A stretch of 6,859 nucleotides of DNA. Source: Pseudomonadota bacterium. GTDB taxonomy: Bacteria; Desulfobacterota; DSM-4660; Desulfatiglandales; B25-G16. Shown in pieces: positions 6,082 to 6,859 of the stretch. The notes under the pieces are model-generated. The model was not told the DNA's origin. It did not search any database and was given only the letters and a program-made list of their open reading frames with translations. Each line of letters begins with the position of its first letter. Position 1 is the stretch's first letter. Both the position numbers and the translations under genes were made by a program. Where the stretch lies: contig DAOVRY010000036.1 in assembly GCA_030633645.1 (NCBI GenBank), forward strand, positions 1 through 6,859. Direction: 5' to 3'.

Positions 6082-6807
6082 GTGTGTCCGGCAAAACGAT
6101 TGCTTGTTTTGCAGCATACGCCCTGGGAAAGACCGGGGCAATTCTTGCTTCGTTCAGCTCTAAAACACCACGTCCACCTGGATATCGTAGAGCTGTGGCG
6201 CCAGCCAATCCCCGATATCAGCTCATACCATGGCCTGATCGTTTTGGGGGGCATCCCCAACGTGGATCAGGAAGACGAATATCCTTTTCTTAAAGCAGAA
6301 AAAGAGGTCATCCGCTGGGTCATAGACAATGACATGCCATACTTAGGGTTCTGCTTGGGACACCAACTCTTGGCAGAGGCGCTTGGCTGCAAGGTCGCTC
6401 CCAATCATTGCACCAGTGTAGGGCTTATTCAAGGGCAGGTTGCCCACCAGGGACGGGGGCACGGTTTTTTTAGGGGCATTCCCGCTACCTTTACCCTTTT
6501 CAAGTGGCACTCACAGGCCGTCATCCCACCTTTACCAAAAGAGGTGCATCTCCTGGCGACCTCAAGGGATTGCGAGATTGAAGCCATCTCCATAGAGGGC
6601 AGACCCCACCTCATCGGGCTTCAGTTTGACAACCATGCGGCGGCGCCCATGGATGTGCGGGAATGGATAACGGCTGACCTCGAGTGGCTGGCACGAGTCT
6701 CGAACCTTAACACCCCAGTCCTCCTGAGCGCTGCTCAAAGACTGGAGAGGATTATGGGCAGGCAGTTCGAGATCATGTTCAGTAACTACCTAGAATTGGC
6801 CTTGTAG
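6082..6807 (+). CDS. Class I glutamine amidotransferase-like protein lacking the usual His-Glu pair
   Basis: A stand-alone GATase1 (GuaA/TrpG-type) domain protein of 241 aa, close to the usual ~235-245 for this family; cytoplasmic, with no signal peptide or membrane segment. Family features include the N-terminal strand RLLVLQHTPWERPG (6-19), LGGIPNVDQEDEYPFL (55-70) where LGGPM is usual, and a textbook nucleophile elbow LGFCLGHQLLAEALG with Cys91. WHSQAV (142-147) and LLATSRDCEIEAIS follow as expected. The motif GxQFHPE, which supplies the triad His and Glu, instead reads GLQFDNH (179-185), so His is Asp183 and Glu is His185. Glutaminase activity may therefore be lost or changed. The last ~35 residues form a likely amphipathic helix (LLSAAQRLERIMGRQFEIMF). 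The gene starts at GTG behind a good ribosome site and a sigma-54 promoter, 207 bp after nadE, so it is probably a separate unit. The specific substrate is unknown; no synthetase domain is fused. Confidence 0.82.
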   Translation: MCPAKRLLVLQHTPWERPGQFLLRSALKHHVHLDIVELWRQPIPDISSYHGLIVLGGIPNVDQEDEYPFLKAEKEVIRWVIDNDMPYLGFCLGHQLLAEALGCKVAPNHCTSVGLIQGQVAHQGRGHGFFRGIPATFTLFKWHSQAVIPPLPKEVHLLATSRDCEIEAISIEGRPHLIGLQFDNHAAAPMDVREWITADLEWLARVSNLNTPVLLSAAQRLERIMGRQFEIMFSNYLELAL

Positions 6808-6859
6808 TGCCACTTTCTCTCTCGCTCCCACTACCCAAAAAGCACGTGTGAAACCGCTA
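6804..6859 (+). other. Pyrimidine-rich 3' tail with a weak inverted repeat; no gene seen
   Basis: After the TAG at 6805-6807 the sequence is C/T rich (6810-6828 contains one G). GTAGTG (6804-6809) can pair with CACTAC (6829-6834) around a 19-nt loop, but A's rather than T's follow (CCCAAAAAG), so an intrinsic terminator for the upstream gene is not supported. Rho-type termination is possible. No start of another gene is recognisable before the window ends. Confidence 0.25.

Noticed and set aside
6084..6293. 69-codon open frame on the + strand overlapping the start of the amidotransferase-like gene.
   Set aside because: The overlapping frame at 6082 encodes clear GATase1 motifs, whereas this one is a composition-driven shadow with no family resemblance.
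6804..6834. GTAGTG/CACTAC inverted repeat as an intrinsic terminator.
   Set aside because: The 19-nt loop is long, the stem is only 6 bp, and A's rather than T's follow.
1..6859. CRISPR array, tRNA or rRNA gene, insertion sequence, toxin-antitoxin pair or other defence system.
   Set aside because: No spaced direct repeats, no cloverleaf or rRNA-like segment, no transposase motifs, and nearly all the sequence is accounted for by four metabolic genes.

Overview
This 6,859-bp window looks like core metabolism of a free-living Gram-negative bacterium. The order carB, purF-family gene, two-domain nadE, a [4Fe-4S]-type PurF and a near-consensus sigma-54 promoter together suggest a deltaproteobacterium (Desulfobacterota/Thermodesulfobacteriota type). 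That placement is inference from gene order and promoter style; no marker gene in the window proves it.

Layout, all on the + strand. (1) Positions 3-2849: carB, the large subunit of carbamoyl-phosphate synthetase. Its first ~125 codons lie upstream of the window. (2) Positions 2846-4222: a PurF-family amidophosphoribosyltransferase that starts inside the carB stop codon (ATGA overlap). Its iron-sulfur ligands and PRPP loop are intact, but its glutaminase pocket is visibly eroded. (3) Positions 4234-5874: a glutamine-dependent NAD+ synthetase (nadE) that starts 11 nt after the purF stop and has both active sites intact. These three genes look like one transcription unit, probably preceded by carA. 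(4) Positions 5875-6081: a 207-bp intergenic region. It begins with a C-rich, G-poor stretch that could be a Rho-loading site, continues with two short dyads, and ends with a strong sigma-54 (-24/-12) promoter candidate. (5) Positions 6082-6807: a class I (GuaA/TrpG-type) glutamine amidotransferase domain protein starting at GTG. It keeps the nucleophile Cys but has lost the usual His-Glu of the triad. (6) Positions 6808-6859: a short pyrimidine-rich tail with no gene.

The common thread is glutamine or ammonia nitrogen. CarB consumes ammonia delivered by the CarA glutaminase. The PurF family transfers glutamine nitrogen to PRPP, and NadE amidates deamido-NAD+. The last gene carries a fourth glutaminase-like fold and appears to sit under a nitrogen-type sigma factor. 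Three unrelated glutaminase folds (Ntn, nitrilase, class I triad) follow one another, and two of the three have lost residues normally needed for glutamine hydrolysis. That pattern, together with the sigma-54 promoter, is the most interesting content here. I found no mobile element, CRISPR array, RNA gene or defence system.
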